Shown: one piece after another, positions 10,731 to 20,423 of the stretch | Numbering within the stretch: position 1 is the first letter of the stretch | Layout: the number at the start of each line of letters is the position of its first letter | Assembly: GCF_003058325.1 (NCBI RefSeq) | Contig: NZ_CP028843.1 | Coordinates: 859,501-923,500 of the forward strand | Origin: Methylobacterium currus | GTDB lineage: Bacteria > Pseudomonadota > Alphaproteobacteria > Rhizobiales > Beijerinckiaceae | DNA length: 64,000 nt | Direction of reading: 5' to 3' | Translations under genes and position numbers: made by a program | Notes under the pieces: generated by a model | What the model saw: only the letters and a program-made list of their open reading frames with translations | What the model was told of the DNA's origin: nothing | Databases searched by the model: none

Positions 10731-10748
10731 TGTAAAGCAAAGTTGACA
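10731..10748. promoter_or_regulatory. PpsR operator 1 of bchC and putative promoter
   Basis: TGTAAAGCAAAGTTGACA fits TGT-N12-ACA. Its right end, TTGACA (10743-10748), is followed after 16 bases by TAAGAT, a plausible sigma-70-like promoter for the bchCXYZ-puf superoperon, so bound PpsR would cover the -35 box. Confidence 0.85.
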
Positions 10749-10756
10749 CACGTCGA

Positions 10757-10774
10757 TGTCCAATTAAGATGACG
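10757..10774. promoter_or_regulatory. PpsR operator 2 of bchC (one mismatch)
   Basis: TGTCCAATTAAGATGACG fits TGT-N12-ACA except for the final base. It begins 8 bases after the first palindrome, the same spacing as in the crtD/crtE region, and overlaps the putative -10 box. Confidence 0.75.
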
Positions 10775-10824
10775 AATGCCGCTCGAAGCGGCAGTTTTCC
10801 GCAACAGGCGGGGGGCCGTACCGC

Positions 10825-11760
10825 ATGCACGCGCAGGCCGTGATCCTCGACCGTCCCGAACGGCTCGGCCTCGCCCGGCTCGCTCTCGACGCACCCGGCC
10901 CCGCCGACGCGACCGTGGAGGTCGCGTGGAGCGGGATCAGCACCGGCACCGAGCGCCTGCTCTGGTCAGGCCGGATGCCGGACTTCCCCGGCATGGGCTA
11001 CCCGCTGGTGCCGGGCTACGAATCCGTCGGCCGGGTGGTCGAGGCCGGCCCCGAATCCGGCCGCCGCGTCGGCGAGACGGTGTTCGTGCCGGGCGCGCGC
11101 TGCTTCGGGCCGGTCCGCGGGCTGTTCGGCGGCGCGGCCTCGCACCTCGTCGCCGCCGGCAGCCGGCTGCGGCCGATCCCCGAGACGCTCGGTGAGCAGG
11201 GCATCCTGCTGGCCCTGGCCGCGACCGCCCGGCACGCGCTGGCCGGCAGCACGGCATCCGGGCGCCAGCTCATCGTCGGCCACGGTACCCTCGGGCGGCT
11301 GCTGGCCCGCCTCGCGCGGATCGACGGCCTCGATCCGGTGGTGTGGGAGCGCGACCCCGCCCGCCGCCAGGGCGCCGAGGACTACCCGGTGGTCGATCCG
11401 GCCCAGGACGAGACGCGATACGCCCGCATCCTCGACGCGAGCGGCGATGCCGGCCTCCTCGATACCCTGATCGCCCGGCTCGTGCCCGGCGGCGAGGTGG
11501 TGCTGGCGGGCTTCTACGAGGCGCCGCTCTCCTTCGCCTTCCCGCCCGCCTTCCTGCGCGAGGCGCGGATCCGCGTCGCGGCGCAGTGGCAGCCCGGCGA
11601 CCTCGACGCGGTGGCGGCGCTCGCCGGGAGCGGCGTCCTGTCCCTCGCCGGCCTCGTCACACACCGCCGCCCGGCCGCGGAGGCGGCGCAAGCCTACCGC
11701 ACCGCCTTCGGCGAACCCGCCTGCCTCAAGATGGTCCTCGACTGGAGAGCCCAGCCATGA
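10825..11760 (+). CDS. bchC: 3-hydroxyethyl bacteriochlorophyllide a dehydrogenase
   Basis: A 311-residue, zinc-less member of the medium-chain dehydrogenase family that oxidises the C3 hydroxyethyl group to acetyl, one of the last ring changes to bacteriochlorophyllide a. The GroES-like N-terminal half includes [12 protein letters not shown] and the nucleotide site is V-G-H-G-T-L-G-R-L. It is the first gene of the run through bchX, Y, Z and the puf genes. ATG 10825 lies about 50 bases after the PpsR operators; its stop overlaps bchX (ATGA). Confidence 0.94.
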   Translation: MHAQAVILDRPERLGLARLALDAPGPADATVEVAWSGISTGTERLLWSGRMPDFPGMGYPLVPGYESVGRVVEAGPESGRRVGETVFVPGARCFGPVRGLFGGAASHLVAAGSRLRPIPETLGEQGILLALAATARHALAGSTASGRQLIVGHGTLGRLLARLARIDGLDPVVWERDPARRQGAEDYPVVDPAQDETRYARILDASGDAGLLDTLIARLVPGGEVVLAGFYEAPLSFAFPPAFLREARIRVAAQWQPGDLDAVAALAGSGVLSLAGLVTHRRPAAEAAQAYRTAFGEPACLKMVLDWRAQP

Positions 11761-12755
11761 ACGCCTCACTGACCGGCGCCGCCCTCCAGGCCTCGATCCT
11801 GCGCGCCGAAGCCGCGATCCCGCCGGATCCCGTTTCCACCGCCGCGACCCGCGAGACGCAGATCATCGCGATCTACGGCAAGGGCGGCATCGGCAAGAGC
11901 TTCACCCTCGCCAACCTGTCCTACATGCTGGCGCAGCAGGGCAAGCGGGTGCTGCTGATCGGCTGCGACCCGAAGAGCGACACCACCTCGCTGCTGTTCG
12001 GCGGCCGGGCCTGTCCGACGATCATCGAGACCTCGACCAAGCGCAAGCTCGCCGGCGAGCCGGTGGCGATCGGCGACGTCTGCTTCAAGCGCGACGGCGT
12101 CTTCGCCATGGAGCTCGGCGGGCCGGAAGTCGGCCGCGGCTGCGGCGGACGCGGCATCATCCACGGCTTCGAGCTGTTGGAAAAGCTCGGCTTCCACGAA
12201 TGGGGCTTCGACTACGTCCTGCTCGACTTCCTCGGCGACGTGGTCTGCGGCGGCTTCGGCCTGCCGATCGCCCGCGACATGTGCCAGAAGGTCATCGTCG
12301 TCGGCTCGAACGACCTGCAATCGCTCTACGTCGCCAACAACGTCTGCTCGGCGGTGGAGTATTTCCGCAAGCTCGGCGGCAATGTCGGCGTTGGCGGCCT
12401 CGTCATCAACAAGGATGACGGCACCGGCGAGGCGCAGGCCTTCGCCAAGGCCGCCGGCATCCCGATCCTCGCCTCGATCCCGGCCGACGACGACATCCGC
12501 CGGAAGAGCGCGAATTACGAGATCATCGGCCGGCCGGACGGGCGCTGGGGCCCGCTCTTCGCCGAGCTCGCCGAGAACGTCGCGGGTGCCCTGCCGCACC
12601 GGCCGGCGCCGCTCTCGCAGGACGCGCTGCTCGGCCTGTTCAAGGGCGAGGCGGTCGGGCGCGGCGTGGTGCTCGATCCGGCGAGCGACGCCGACATGCG
12701 CGGCCGCCCGGTCGTGCAGAAACCCTCCCTCGAAGTCGTCTACGAGGCGGTCTGA
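11757..12755 (+). CDS. bchX: Chlorophyllide reductase iron protein subunit X
   Basis: A 332-residue NifH/BchL-type ATPase that passes electrons to BchYZ to reduce ring B of chlorophyllide a. The P-loop is G-K-G-G-I-G-K-S-F, whose Phe after Ser is typical of BchX and distinguishes it from BchL. The [4Fe-4S] ligand regions are G-R-G-C-G-G-R-G and D-V-V-C-G-G-F-G. The N-terminal extension of about 35 residues before the P-loop is usual for BchX. It overlaps bchC (ATGA) and is 2 bases from bchY. Confidence 0.96.
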   Translation: MNASLTGAALQASILRAEAAIPPDPVSTAATRETQIIAIYGKGGIGKSFTLANLSYMLAQQGKRVLLIGCDPKSDTTSLLFGGRACPTIIETSTKRKLAGEPVAIGDVCFKRDGVFAMELGGPEVGRGCGGRGIIHGFELLEKLGFHEWGFDYVLLDFLGDVVCGGFGLPIARDMCQKVIVVGSNDLQSLYVANNVCSAVEYFRKLGGNVGVGGLVINKDDGTGEAQAFAKAAGIPILASIPADDDIRRKSANYEIIGRPDGRWGPLFAELAENVAGALPHRPAPLSQDALLGLFKGEAVGRGVVLDPASDADMRGRPVVQKPSLEVVYEAV

Positions 12756-12757
12756 CC

Positions 12758-14305
12758 ATGGGCGCCTCCCTCGATCTCGCGGCCCTGCGGGCAAGAACCC
12801 CCCCGGACATCCAACCGGTCGACGCGCCGGTCAACCTCGCGGCGACGCGCCAGGACGGCCTCGGCTGCCACTCCGGCAAGGAGACGATGCGCCAGGCCGC
12901 CGCGGCGGCCGGCCTGGGCGAGACCCTGGAATCGTTGAAGCGCGACTATCCTGTCGGCCCGCACGACCAGCCGCAGAGCATGTGCCCGGCCTTCGGCTCG
13001 CTGCGGGTGGGCCTCAGGATGCGCCGCACCGCCACGATCCTGTCGGGCTCGGCCTGCTGCGTCTACGGCCTCACCTTCACCTCGCATTTCTACGGCGCGC
13101 GGCGGACCGTCGGCTACGTCCCGTTCAATTCCGAGACCCTGGTCACCGGCAAGCTGTTCGAGGACATCCGCGACGCGGTGCACGCCACCGCCGATCCGGC
13201 GCTCCACGATGCGGTCGTGGTCATCAACCTCTGCGTGCCCACCGCCTCCGGCGTGCCGCTCCGGCTCCTGCCGCGGGAGATCGACGGGGTGCGGATCATC
13301 GGCATCGACGTTCCGGGCTTCGGCGTGCCGACCCATGCCGAGGCCAAGGACGTGCTCGCCGGCGCGATGCTGAAGGTCGCGCGGGCCGAGGCGGAGCAGG
13401 GCCCCGTCGCGGCGCCTCGTCAAGGGCGCGACGGGCGCCCGACCGTCGCGCTCCTCGGCGAGATGTTCCCGGCCGACCCGGTCCAGATCGGCGCGCTCCT
13501 CGCACCGCTCGGCCTCGGTGCCGGGCCGGTGGTGCCGACGCGGGAATGGCGCGAGCTCTACGCAGCGCTCGATTGCGCGGCGGTGGCGGCGATCCACCCG
13601 TTCTACACCGCGTCCTTACGCGAGTTCGAGGCGGCGGGCCGGCCGGCGATCGGTTCCGCACCGGTCGGTCACGACGGCACCGCCGCCTGGCTCGATGCGG
13701 TGGGAGACACCTGCGGCGTCGCCCGCGCCTCCGTCGAGGCGGCCAAGAACCGGTTCCTGCCGGCGATCCGCGGCGCGCTCGACGCCAACCCGATCCGCGG
13801 GCGGATCACGCTCACCGGTTACGAGGGCTCGGAACTGCTCGTGGCCCGCCTCCTCGTCGAGAGCGGCGCCGAGGTTCCTTACGTCGGCACCGCCTGCCCG
13901 CGCACGCCGCATTCCGAGGCCGACCGCGACTGGCTCCAGGCGCGTGGCTGCCACGTGCAGTTCCGCGCCTCCCTGGAGCAGGACCTCGCCGCGGTCGAGG
14001 AGGTCCGGCCGGACCTCGCCATCGGCACCACCCCGGTGGTGCAGAAGGCCAAGGAGCGGGCGATCCCGGCGCTCTACTTCACCAACCTGATCTCGGCCCG
14101 CCCGCTGATGGGCGTCGCCGGCGCCGGCTCGCTGGCCCAGGTGGTGAACGGCGCCATGGCGCAGCGCGAGCGGTTCGACGCGATGCGGTCGTTCTTCGCC
14201 GGAATCGGCACCGGCCATGCCGCCGGAATCTGGGAGGAGGTGCCGCAGAAGCGCGCCGCTCCGAGGCGTCCTGCGCCCGAGAAGCCGATCGGGGAGACGG
14301 TCTGA
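12758..14305 (+). CDS. bchY: Chlorophyllide reductase subunit Y
   Basis: A 515-residue NifD-like subunit of chlorophyllide a reductase; with BchZ it holds the catalytic site. Cluster-ligand cysteines lie in [17 protein letters not shown] and S-A-C-C-V-Y-G in the first 100 residues. The C-terminal half contains Y-V-G-T-A-C-P-R-T and [10 protein letters not shown]. Its stop overlaps the bchZ start by one base (TGATG), typical of subunits made in equal amounts. Confidence 0.95.
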   Translation: MGASLDLAALRARTPPDIQPVDAPVNLAATRQDGLGCHSGKETMRQAAAAAGLGETLESLKRDYPVGPHDQPQSMCPAFGSLRVGLRMRRTATILSGSACCVYGLTFTSHFYGARRTVGYVPFNSETLVTGKLFEDIRDAVHATADPALHDAVVVINLCVPTASGVPLRLLPREIDGVRIIGIDVPGFGVPTHAEAKDVLAGAMLKVARAEAEQGPVAAPRQGRDGRPTVALLGEMFPADPVQIGALLAPLGLGAGPVVPTREWRELYAALDCAAVAAIHPFYTASLREFEAAGRPAIGSAPVGHDGTAAWLDAVGDTCGVARASVEAAKNRFLPAIRGALDANPIRGRITLTGYEGSELLVARLLVESGAEVPYVGTACPRTPHSEADRDWLQARGCHVQFRASLEQDLAAVEEVRPDLAIGTTPVVQKAKERAIPALYFTNLISARPLMGVAGAGSLAQVVNGAMAQRERFDAMRSFFAGIGTGHAAGIWEEVPQKRAAPRRPAPEKPIGETV

Positions 14306-15765
14306 TGCTCGTCCTCGATCACGACCGCGCCGGTGGCTACTGGGGCGCCGTCTACGTCTTCACCGCGGTGAAGGGGCTCCAGGTCGTCATCGACGGCCCG
14401 GTGGGCTGCGAGAACCTGCCGGTGACCTCGGTGCTGCACTACACCGACGCGCTGCCGCCGCACGAGCTGCCGATCGTCGTCACGGGGCTGGCGGAGGAAG
14501 AGCTCGGCCGCCACGGCACCGAGGGGGCGATGCGCCGCGCCCATGCGACGCTCGATCCGGCCCAGCCCAGCGTCGTCGTCACCGGCTCGATCGCCGAGAT
14601 GATCGGCGGCGGCGTCACGCCCGAGGGCACCAACCTCCAGCGCTTCCTGCCTCGCACCATCGACGAGGATCAGTGGCAGGCCGCCGACCGCGCCCTGTCC
14701 TGGCTCTGGCACGAATACGGCGCCAAGCGAGCCGCGAAGAAGGGCGTGATCCCGCCGCGGCCGGAGCGCGCGCCCGGCGTCAAGCCGCGGGTCAACCTGA
14801 TCGGCCCGGCCTACGGCACCTTCAACATGCCTTCCGACCTCGCCGAGATCCGGCGCCTCGTCGAGGGCATCGGCGCCGAGGTGAACCTGGTCTTCCCGCT
14901 CGGCACCCACCTCGCCGACATCCCGCGCCTCGTCGAGGCCGACGCCAATATCTGTCTCTACCGCGAGTTCGGGCGGCTGCTCTGCGAAGCCCTCGACCGG
15001 CCCTACCTCCAGGCGCCGATCGGCGTGCACAGCACGACCAAGTTCCTCCGCACCCTCGGCGAGATCCTGAGCCTCGATCCCGAGCCGTTCATCGAGCGCG
15101 AGAAGCACACGACGCTGAAGCCTCTCTGGGACCTCTGGCGCTCGGTGACGCAGGACTTCTTCGCCTCGGCGAGCTTCGGGGTGGTGGCGACCGACACTTA
15201 TGCGCGGGGCCTGCGCCACTTCCTCGAGGACGAGATGGGCCTGCCCTGCCGGTTCGCAGTCTCGCGCAAGGCCGGCGCCAAGCCCGACAACGCGGCCGTC
15301 CGACAGGCCATCCGCGAGACGCCGCCGCTCGTCCTGTTCGGTTCCTACAACGAGCGCCTGTATCTCGCCGAGAGCGGGGGGAGGGCGGTGTTCATCCCGG
15401 CCTCGTTCCCCGGGGCCGTGGTGCGGCGCCATACCGGAACGCCGTTCATGGGCTACTCGGGCGCGACCTACCTGGTGCAGGAGGTCTGCAACGCGCTGTT
15501 CGACGCGCTCTTCCACATCCTGCCGCTGTCGCGCGACCTCGATGCCGTCGAGGCGACGCCGGCCCGCGCCCACCGCGACTTGCCCTGGGACGACGAGGCC
15601 CGTCGGCGCCTCGACGCCTCGGTGGAGGCGAGCCCTGTCCTGGTGCGGATCTCCTTCGCCAAGCGCCTGCGCGACGCCGCCGAGCGCGAGGCGACGAGAG
15701 GCGGGTCGGAGCGCGTGACCGAGCGTGACGTCGAGCGCGCCCGCGCCGCGCTCGCCGCGGCCTGA
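14305..15765 (+). CDS. bchZ: Chlorophyllide reductase subunit Z
   Basis: A 486-residue NifK-like partner of BchY. The N-terminus holds the family block [16 protein letters not shown] followed by [10 protein letters not shown], with the conserved Cys ligand. The middle has [14 protein letters not shown]. The C-terminal 50 residues resemble the protochlorophyllide-reductase-type C-terminal domain ([11 protein letters not shown]). The start ATG overlaps the bchY stop. Downstream, a GC-rich hairpin precedes pufQ. Confidence 0.95.
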   Translation: MLVLDHDRAGGYWGAVYVFTAVKGLQVVIDGPVGCENLPVTSVLHYTDALPPHELPIVVTGLAEEELGRHGTEGAMRRAHATLDPAQPSVVVTGSIAEMIGGGVTPEGTNLQRFLPRTIDEDQWQAADRALSWLWHEYGAKRAAKKGVIPPRPERAPGVKPRVNLIGPAYGTFNMPSDLAEIRRLVEGIGAEVNLVFPLGTHLADIPRLVEADANICLYREFGRLLCEALDRPYLQAPIGVHSTTKFLRTLGEILSLDPEPFIEREKHTTLKPLWDLWRSVTQDFFASASFGVVATDTYARGLRHFLEDEMGLPCRFAVSRKAGAKPDNAAVRQAIRETPPLVLFGSYNERLYLAESGGRAVFIPASFPGAVVRRHTGTPFMGYSGATYLVQEVCNALFDALFHILPLSRDLDAVEATPARAHRDLPWDDEARRRLDASVEASPVLVRISFAKRLRDAAEREATRGGSERVTERDVERARAALAAA

Positions 15766-15779
15766 CGGCCGAGAGCCAT

Positions 15780-15803
15780 CCGGCGCGGCCACCGCCGCGC
15801 CGG
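15780..15803 (+). promoter_or_regulatory. Hairpin between bchZ and pufQ
   Basis: A perfect 9-base GC stem (CCGGCGCGG with its complement at 15795-15803) just after the bchZ stop, without a T-run. In Rhodobacter the bchCXYZ and puf genes are read through together, so this is more likely an RNA-processing or stability element, or a partial attenuator, than a full stop. Confidence 0.5.
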
Positions 15804-15852
15804 TCATCGAGACGCCGCGCGGTATCCCGCGGCAGGGAGGAGAGCCGAGATC

Positions 15853-16077
15853 ATGAGAGCCGAGACCATGTCCCGCCCGTTCGTCACGGTTTCGCGGTCC
15901 CGTTCGGAAGCGGTCCAGTTCCGGGCCATCCTGGCGGCGACCTACCCGGTCTTCCTGGTCGCCGCATTGCTCCAGCGCCTGCGCCCCGGTCCCGCCGCCC
16001 TCGGGCCCCGGCGATCGGTCTTCGGCGAGGCGCGGGCGATGGCGCTCTCGGCGATCCCCTTCGCCTTCATGGGGTGA
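15853..16077 (+). CDS. pufQ: PufQ
   Basis: A 74-residue protein with one clear hydrophobic segment (about residues 26-40) and a second weak one at the C-terminus. Its size, an R-S-E-A-V-Q-F-R block before the span, and its place at the head of pufBALMC identify it as PufQ, which in Rhodobacter stimulates bacteriochlorophyll supply for complex assembly. Sequence conservation in this family is low, so the call leans on position. ATG 15853 follows GGGAGGAGAG; an in-frame ATG at 15868 is an alternative. The stop lies within a tandem 14-base repeat. Confidence 0.8.
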   Translation: MRAETMSRPFVTVSRSRSEAVQFRAILAATYPVFLVAALLQRLRPGPAALGPRRSVFGEARAMALSAIPFAFMG

Positions 16078-16098
16078 GCCGCTTGGGGTGAGCCGCTT
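16071..16098 (+). repeat. Tandem 14-base repeat over the pufQ stop
   Basis: GGGGTGAGCCGCTT occurs twice in direct tandem (16071-16084 and 16085-16098), and degenerate copies (GGGTCGAGTCCTT, GGGGTGAGGCCCCT) follow. The first copy contains the pufQ TGA. The following 170 bases have no gene. Confidence 0.8.
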
Positions 16099-16222
16099 GG
16101 GTCGAGTCCTTCGGGGTGAGGCCCCTCGGGCTGACTTCCCCGGGCAGAGGCCCTTCGGGCCCGAGTTTCCGCTGCCGTCCCCGGCGGCGGAGAGACCGCC
16201 CGACCGTCACGGCCGGGCAACC

Positions 16223-16244
16223 CCGCGCGGGGGCCCCCGCGCGG
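16223..16244 (+). promoter_or_regulatory. Perfect 22-base palindrome before pufB
   Basis: CCGCGCGGGGG followed directly by its exact complement, ending 22 bases before the pufB start. In an mRNA it forms a very stable hairpin immediately upstream of the antenna genes, where puf transcripts of purple bacteria are known to be processed and 5'-end protected. Function is inferred from position. Confidence 0.6.
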
Positions 16245-16266
16245 ATCCGCATCCGGAGGTTCGGCA

Positions 16267-16497
16267 ATGGCCAACGGCATGGACAAACCCAGCGTACTGT
16301 CAGGACTCACCGAAGAGGAGGCGAAGGAGTTCCACGGCATCTTCGTCACCAGCTTCATCATCTTCACGGCGATCGCGGTCGTCGCGCACTTCCTCGTCTG
16401 GCTGTGGCGGCCGTGGCTGCCGGGGCCGAACGGCTATTCGGCGCTGGAGGACGGCGTGAAGGTCGCCGCCCACGGCATCCTGCCCTTCATCTCGTAG
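16267..16497 (+). CDS. pufB: LH1 antenna beta subunit
   Basis: A 76-residue light-harvesting 1 beta polypeptide. A cytoplasmic head ([12 protein letters not shown]) is followed by one membrane helix with the bacteriochlorophyll-binding His in [17 protein letters not shown]. The tail, continuing to L-P-F-I-S, is longer by about 20 residues than in most beta subunits. ATG 16267 follows CGGAGG. pufA begins 16 bases after the stop. Confidence 0.95.
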   Translation: MANGMDKPSVLSGLTEEEAKEFHGIFVTSFIIFTAIAVVAHFLVWLWRPWLPGPNGYSALEDGVKVAAHGILPFIS

Positions 16498-16513
16498 GCA
16501 AGGACTCCCCGCC

Positions 16514-16693
16514 ATGCACAAGGTCTGGCTTCTCTTCGACCCGCGCCGCACGCTCGTGGCGCTCTTCACCTTCCTGTTCGTCCTCGCGCTGATCATCCAC
16601 TTCATCCTGCTCAGCACCAACCGGTTCAACTGGCTGGAGGGACCGGCGGCGAAGAAGGCGGAGATCGCGCACAGCCTCGTCCTCCCGACCTGA
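16514..16693 (+). CDS. pufA: LH1 antenna alpha subunit
   Basis: A 59-residue light-harvesting 1 alpha polypeptide. The N-terminus [13 protein letters not shown] is the classic alpha start. The single helix carries the bacteriochlorophyll ligand His in [12 protein letters not shown], followed by N-R-F-N-W-L. It is too short to stand out among open frames but unmistakable. With PufB it forms the ring around the reaction centre. A stem-loop follows before pufL. Confidence 0.96.
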   Translation: MHKVWLLFDPRRTLVALFTFLFVLALIIHFILLSTNRFNWLEGPAAKKAEIAHSLVLPT

Positions 16694-16707
16694 CCGGCCG
16701 GCGGACC

Positions 16708-16725
16708 GCGCCCCTCCGGGGGCGC
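16708..16725 (+). promoter_or_regulatory. pufA-pufL intercistronic stem-loop
   Basis: GCGCCCC-TCCG-GGGGCGC forms a perfect 7-base stem in the pufA-pufL gap. Stem-loops at this place are known in Rhodobacter to stabilise the pufBA segment, giving more antenna than reaction-centre protein. Confidence 0.75.
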
Positions 16726-16796
16726 CCTCGCACCGCGGACGGGCATCAGGCCCCGCCCGCGGCCACCACGCTTTCGCGGACGGGGAGGGCCGCGCC

Positions 16797-17621
16797 ATGG
16801 CCATGCTGAACTTTGAGCGCAAATACCGGGTCCGCGGCGGCACTCTGCTCGGCGGCGACCTGTTCGACTTCTGGGTCGGGCCGTTCTACGTCGGCTTCTT
16901 CGGGGTCACGGGCCTGTTCTTCACCCTGCTCGGCACCGGCCTGATCGTCTGGGGCGCGGCGCTGGGGCCGACCTGGAACGTCTGGCAGATCAACATCGCG
17001 CCGCCCGACCTCAAATACGGGCTGGCGCTTGCGCCGCTCCGAGAGGGCGGCCTGTGGCAGATCATCACCTTCTGCGCCGTCGGGTCCTTCGGCTCCTGGG
17101 CGCTGCGCGAGGTCGAGATCTGCCGCAAGCTCGGCATCGGCTACCACGTGCCGGTCGCCTTCTCGGTGGCGATCCTCGCCTACGTCACCCTGGTGGTGGT
17201 CCGTCCGATGCTGATGGGGGCCTGGGGTCACGGCTTCCCGTACGGGATCCTCAGCCACCTCGACTGGGTCTCGAACGTCGGCTACCAGTATCTCCACTTC
17301 CACTACAACCCGGCCCACATGCTCGCCGTGACGTTCTTCTTCACGACGACCTTCGCGCTGTCGCTGCACGGCTCGCTGATCCTGTCCTCGACCAATCCCG
17401 GCAAGGGCGAGGTGGTGAAGACGCCCGAGCACGAGGACACCTACTTCCGCGACACGATCGGCTACTCGATCGGCACGATCGGCATCCATCGCCTGGGCCT
17501 GTTCCTCGCCCTCTCGGCGGGTTTCTGGAGCGCGGTCTGCATCGTCATCAGCGGCCCATTCTGGACCCGCGGCTGGCCCGAATGGTGGGGCTGGTGGCTG
17601 AGCCTGCCGGTCTGGCGCTGA
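16797..17621 (+). CDS. pufL: Reaction centre L subunit
   Basis: A 274-residue, five-helix subunit of the type-2 reaction centre. Visible are the N-terminal [18 protein letters not shown], the special-pair His in H-Y-N-P-A-H-M-L, iron ligands in S-L-H-G-S and I-G-I-H-R-L, and the QB-site Glu/Ser region ([16 protein letters not shown]). Length equals that of other L subunits. pufM follows after 49 bases. Confidence 0.97.
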   Translation: MAMLNFERKYRVRGGTLLGGDLFDFWVGPFYVGFFGVTGLFFTLLGTGLIVWGAALGPTWNVWQINIAPPDLKYGLALAPLREGGLWQIITFCAVGSFGSWALREVEICRKLGIGYHVPVAFSVAILAYVTLVVVRPMLMGAWGHGFPYGILSHLDWVSNVGYQYLHFHYNPAHMLAVTFFFTTTFALSLHGSLILSSTNPGKGEVVKTPEHEDTYFRDTIGYSIGTIGIHRLGLFLALSAGFWSAVCIVISGPFWTRGWPEWWGWWLSLPVWR

Positions 17622-17670
17622 GTCTCACCCGCGTTCGCGAGTCGTCACCCTGCAGAAGGCATCCGCCGCC

Positions 17671-18651
17671 ATGGGGTATTACCAGAACATCTACACGCAG
17701 GTTCAGGTCCACCCGCTCCACCCGGAGGCCGGCGTCGAGGTCCCGGACATCGAGAACCGGGCCGGCAAGGGCGGCTTCAGCTACCTGGCCGGCCTCGTCG
17801 GCAACGCCCAGATCGGACCGATCTATCTCGGCACCCTCGGCACGATGTCGCTGGCATGTGGGTTCATCGCCATCGAGATCATCGGCCTCAACATGTGGGC
17901 CTCGGTGAACTGGGACCCGGTCCAGTTCCTCCGCCAGCTGCCCTGGCTCGCCCTCGAGCCGCCCCGACCCGAATACGGGCTCACGATCCTGCCGCCGCTC
18001 GCCGAGGGCGGCTGGTGGCTGCTCGCCGGCTTCTTCCTCACCGCGTCGATCATCCTGTGGTGGGTCCGCCTCTTCCGCCGCGCCCGGGCGCTCCGACTCG
18101 GCTACCACGTGCCCTGGGCCTTCGCCTCGGCGATCTGGCTCTATCTGGTGCTCGGCTTCATCCGGCCGATCCTGATGGGGAGCTGGAGCGAGGCGGTGCC
18201 GTTCGGCATCTTCCCGCATCTCGACTGGACCGCGGCCTTCTCGCTGCGCTACGGCAACCTGTTCTACAACCCGTTCCACATGCTCTCGATCGTCTTCCTG
18301 TACGGGTCGACGATGCTGTTCGCCATGCACGGCGCCACCATCCTGGCGGTGAGCCGCTACGGCGGCGAGCGCGAGATCGAGCAGATCGTCGATCGCGGCA
18401 CCGCGACCGAGCGCGCCGCCCTGTTCTGGCGCTGGACGATGGGCTTCAACGCCACGATGGAATCGGTCCATCGCTGGCTGTGGTGGTTCGCGTTCCTGAC
18501 GACGCTGACCGGCGGCATCGGCATCCTGCTGACCGGCACCGTGGTCGACAACTGGTACCTCTGGGCGGTCAAGCACGGCGTCGCGCCGCATTATCCGCAG
18601 ATCTACGGCCCGGTGGTGGATCCGCTCGCCAACCCGGGAGGCACGCCATGA
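17671..18651 (+). CDS. pufM: Reaction centre M subunit
   Basis: A 326-residue M subunit. Special-pair His lies in F-Y-N-P-F-H-M-L; iron ligands are His in A-M-H-G-A and S-V-H-R-W and Glu in [17 protein letters not shown] and W-R-W-T-M-G line the QA pocket. Five helices are evident. Its TGA overlaps the pufC ATG, so the tightly bound cytochrome is translationally coupled to M. Confidence 0.97.
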   Translation: MGYYQNIYTQVQVHPLHPEAGVEVPDIENRAGKGGFSYLAGLVGNAQIGPIYLGTLGTMSLACGFIAIEIIGLNMWASVNWDPVQFLRQLPWLALEPPRPEYGLTILPPLAEGGWWLLAGFFLTASIILWWVRLFRRARALRLGYHVPWAFASAIWLYLVLGFIRPILMGSWSEAVPFGIFPHLDWTAAFSLRYGNLFYNPFHMLSIVFLYGSTMLFAMHGATILAVSRYGGEREIEQIVDRGTATERAALFWRWTMGFNATMESVHRWLWWFAFLTTLTGGIGILLTGTVVDNWYLWAVKHGVAPHYPQIYGPVVDPLANPGGTP

Positions 18652-19694
18652 AGCTCGCCCTGCAGATTCTCGGCGTCGTGGTGGCGGTGCTGCTCACCGG
18701 CGCGATGTTCGGCACCGCGGGCTGGACCCGGCCCCCGGTCCGCTCCGAGCAGACGGGGTTCCGCGGCACCGGCATGGTGCAGGTGCAGAATCCCCGCACC
18801 CTCGCGGCCAAGCTCGAGGAGAACGCGGCGCCCGCGCCGCAGGACCCCGCCCCGCCCGGGGGCGAGCCGGCGACGCAGACCTACCAGAACGTCAAGGTGC
18901 TGACCGACCTCTCGACCGACCAGTTCAACCGGGTGATGGCCTCGATCACCGAATGGGTGGCGCCCGAGCAGGGCTGCGCCTATTGCCACAACGTCGAGAA
19001 CATGGCCGACGACAGCGTCTATGCGAAGACGGTGGCGCGCTCGATGCTCCGGATGGTCCGGCACATCAACGCCGATTGGAAGAACCATGTCGGCGAGACC
19101 GGCGTGACCTGCTACACCTGCCACCGCGGCAACCCGGTGCCGCAGGCAGTCTGGCACAACAATCCCGGTCCGCCGCACGCCCAAGGCTTCGCCGCCCGCG
19201 ACGGTGGCCAGAACCACCCGGCGCCGGAGGCCGGCCTGACCTCGCTCAACTACGACCCCTACAAGGAACTGCTCGGCGACAAGGACATCGACCAGAACGC
19301 CGTGCGGGTCGCCGCCCGTACCGCCCTGCCGACGAGCCCCTCGAAGCCGATCCAGACTGCGGAGCGGACCTACGCCCTGATGATCCACATGTCGGAGGGC
19401 TTGGGGGTCAACTGCACCTACTGCCACAACAGCCGCGCCTTCTCCTCCTGGGAGGAGAGCACCCCGAAACGCGTCACCGCCTGGCACGGCATCCGGATGG
19501 TCCGTGACATCAACGGCAACTTCATCGAGCCGCTGACGCCGGTGCTGCCCGAGGCCCGGCTCGGGCCGGAGGGCGACCCGCCGAAGGCCAACTGCACCAC
19601 CTGCCACCAGGGCCTGGCGAAGCCCCTCAACGGCGCCCAGATGCTCAAGGACTACCCCGAGCTCGCCGGAGGGCCGATGCCGAAGGCCCCCTGA
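18648..19694 (+). CDS. pufC: Reaction-centre tetrahaem cytochrome c subunit
   Basis: A 348-residue periplasmic cytochrome anchored by an N-terminal hydrophobic segment (residues 3-25). Four C-x-x-C-H haem sites are at Cys110 (C-A-Y-C-H), Cys155 (C-Y-T-C-H), Cys256 (C-T-Y-C-H) and Cys316 (C-T-T-C-H), with axial Met candidates such as M-I-H-M-S-E. There is no lipobox Cys near the N-terminus, so an uncleaved signal anchor is likely. It re-reduces the photo-oxidised special pair. A Pro/Ala linker (residues 60-76) separates anchor and haem domain. It ends the puf operon. Confidence 0.96.
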   Translation: MKLALQILGVVVAVLLTGAMFGTAGWTRPPVRSEQTGFRGTGMVQVQNPRTLAAKLEENAAPAPQDPAPPGGEPATQTYQNVKVLTDLSTDQFNRVMASITEWVAPEQGCAYCHNVENMADDSVYAKTVARSMLRMVRHINADWKNHVGETGVTCYTCHRGNPVPQAVWHNNPGPPHAQGFAARDGGQNHPAPEAGLTSLNYDPYKELLGDKDIDQNAVRVAARTALPTSPSKPIQTAERTYALMIHMSEGLGVNCTYCHNSRAFSSWEESTPKRVTAWHGIRMVRDINGNFIEPLTPVLPEARLGPEGDPPKANCTTCHQGLAKPLNGAQMLKDYPELAGGPMPKAP

Positions 19695-19720
19695 GGCGGC
19701 CTTCCAGGAGTGTCACGCGG

Positions 19721-19752
19721 AAGGCCCCGGCTCCGAGAGGAGCCGGGGCCTT
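19721..19752 (+). terminator. puf operon terminator
   Basis: A perfect 14-base stem, AAGGCCCCGGCTCC at 19721-19734 with its complement at 19739-19752 and GAGA as loop, starting 27 bases after the pufC stop and followed by TCTCG. Confidence 0.9.
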
Positions 19753-19971
19753 CTCGCATCTCCAGGATCGATGACGCCCAATCGATTGCCTGCGATCGAA
19801 AACAAATCATGACGCCCTGAGGCAGGCGTGATCTTGTCGTCATCTCACGACGATTTGCCGCATCGGTAGAATTCCGGGGTTCGGGAGTTGGACTGACACG
19901 TGCGACAGCGGTCCGCCGCCCGTGCGCCCGTCAACCCTGCCCCAAGAGGGCGCAATCCGGAGGCAACGGCC

Positions 19972-20148
19972 ATGGGCGATTCCGGTCTGATCTACATGCT
20001 CGCCTTCACGACCTTCGCACTGGTCATCCTGTTCCTGATCTGGCAGCGGATGCGCGTCCAGCGCGCCAAGGAAACCGGCGAGCGCTCGAGCTTCACCGAC
20101 AACCATGGCGGCGCACCGCGGCCGCACCAGGGGGTGGATCCGCGGTAG
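19972..20148 (+). CDS. 58-residue single-span membrane protein
   Basis: A short gene with a clear CCGGAGG site before ATG 19972. The product has one membrane helix (about residues 7-25, rich in A, F, L and I) and a charged, Arg/Lys/His-rich tail (W-Q-R-M-R-V-Q-R-A-K). Family unknown. It lies after the puf terminator with its own 220-base upstream region, so it probably has its own promoter. Size and topology resemble small assembly or stability factors of membrane complexes, but nothing ties it to photosynthesis except location. Confidence 0.65.
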   Translation: MGDSGLIYMLAFTTFALVILFLIWQRMRVQRAKETGERSSFTDNHGGAPRPHQGVDPR

Positions 20149-20182
20149 TCGTGATTTCATGGACGATCGACGCTCATAAGCC

Positions 20183-20415
20183 CTCCCCCCTCTGCGGGGG
20201 AGGGTGGCCCCTGCGTCGGCAGGGGTCGGGAAAGGGGACGCCGCTTCCGGAGAGATCGCGAGCGTCATGAAGGGTGCAGGCTGGAGCAGCGTCGCGCTGC
20301 CCCTCTCCCGCCTCACTCCGTGGGGCACCTTCCCCCATCCCGAGCCGGGCTTGCCCGACTTGGGCAAAAAGATGCGGAACTCGGGCGAGCCCGAGTTCCG
20401 TGGGGGAGGGTTCGA
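20183..20415. repeat. Interspersed GC-rich repeat, copy B (inverted)
   Basis: Bounded by CCCTCCCCCC and GGGGGAGGGTTCG. It contains AGCGTCGCGCTGCCCCTCTC (20290-20309), the reverse complement of the core shared with copies A and C, and GGGGACGCCGCTTCCGGAG, the reverse complement of the partner segment in copy A. An internal hairpin of CTCGGGC / GCCCGAG type lies near 20370-20397. It fills the gap between the 58-residue gene and the broken cytochrome gene. Confidence 0.7.
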
Positions 20416-20423
20416 GTAGGAGC

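Noticed and set aside
15780..15803. Full terminator between bchZ and pufQ
   Set aside because: No T-run, and read-through from bchCXYZ into puf is the known arrangement; kept only as a possible processing hairpin.
19835..19852. TGTCGTCATCTCACGACG as a PpsR site
   Set aside because: Ends in ACG, GC-richer than true sites, no pigment gene directly downstream; probably chance.
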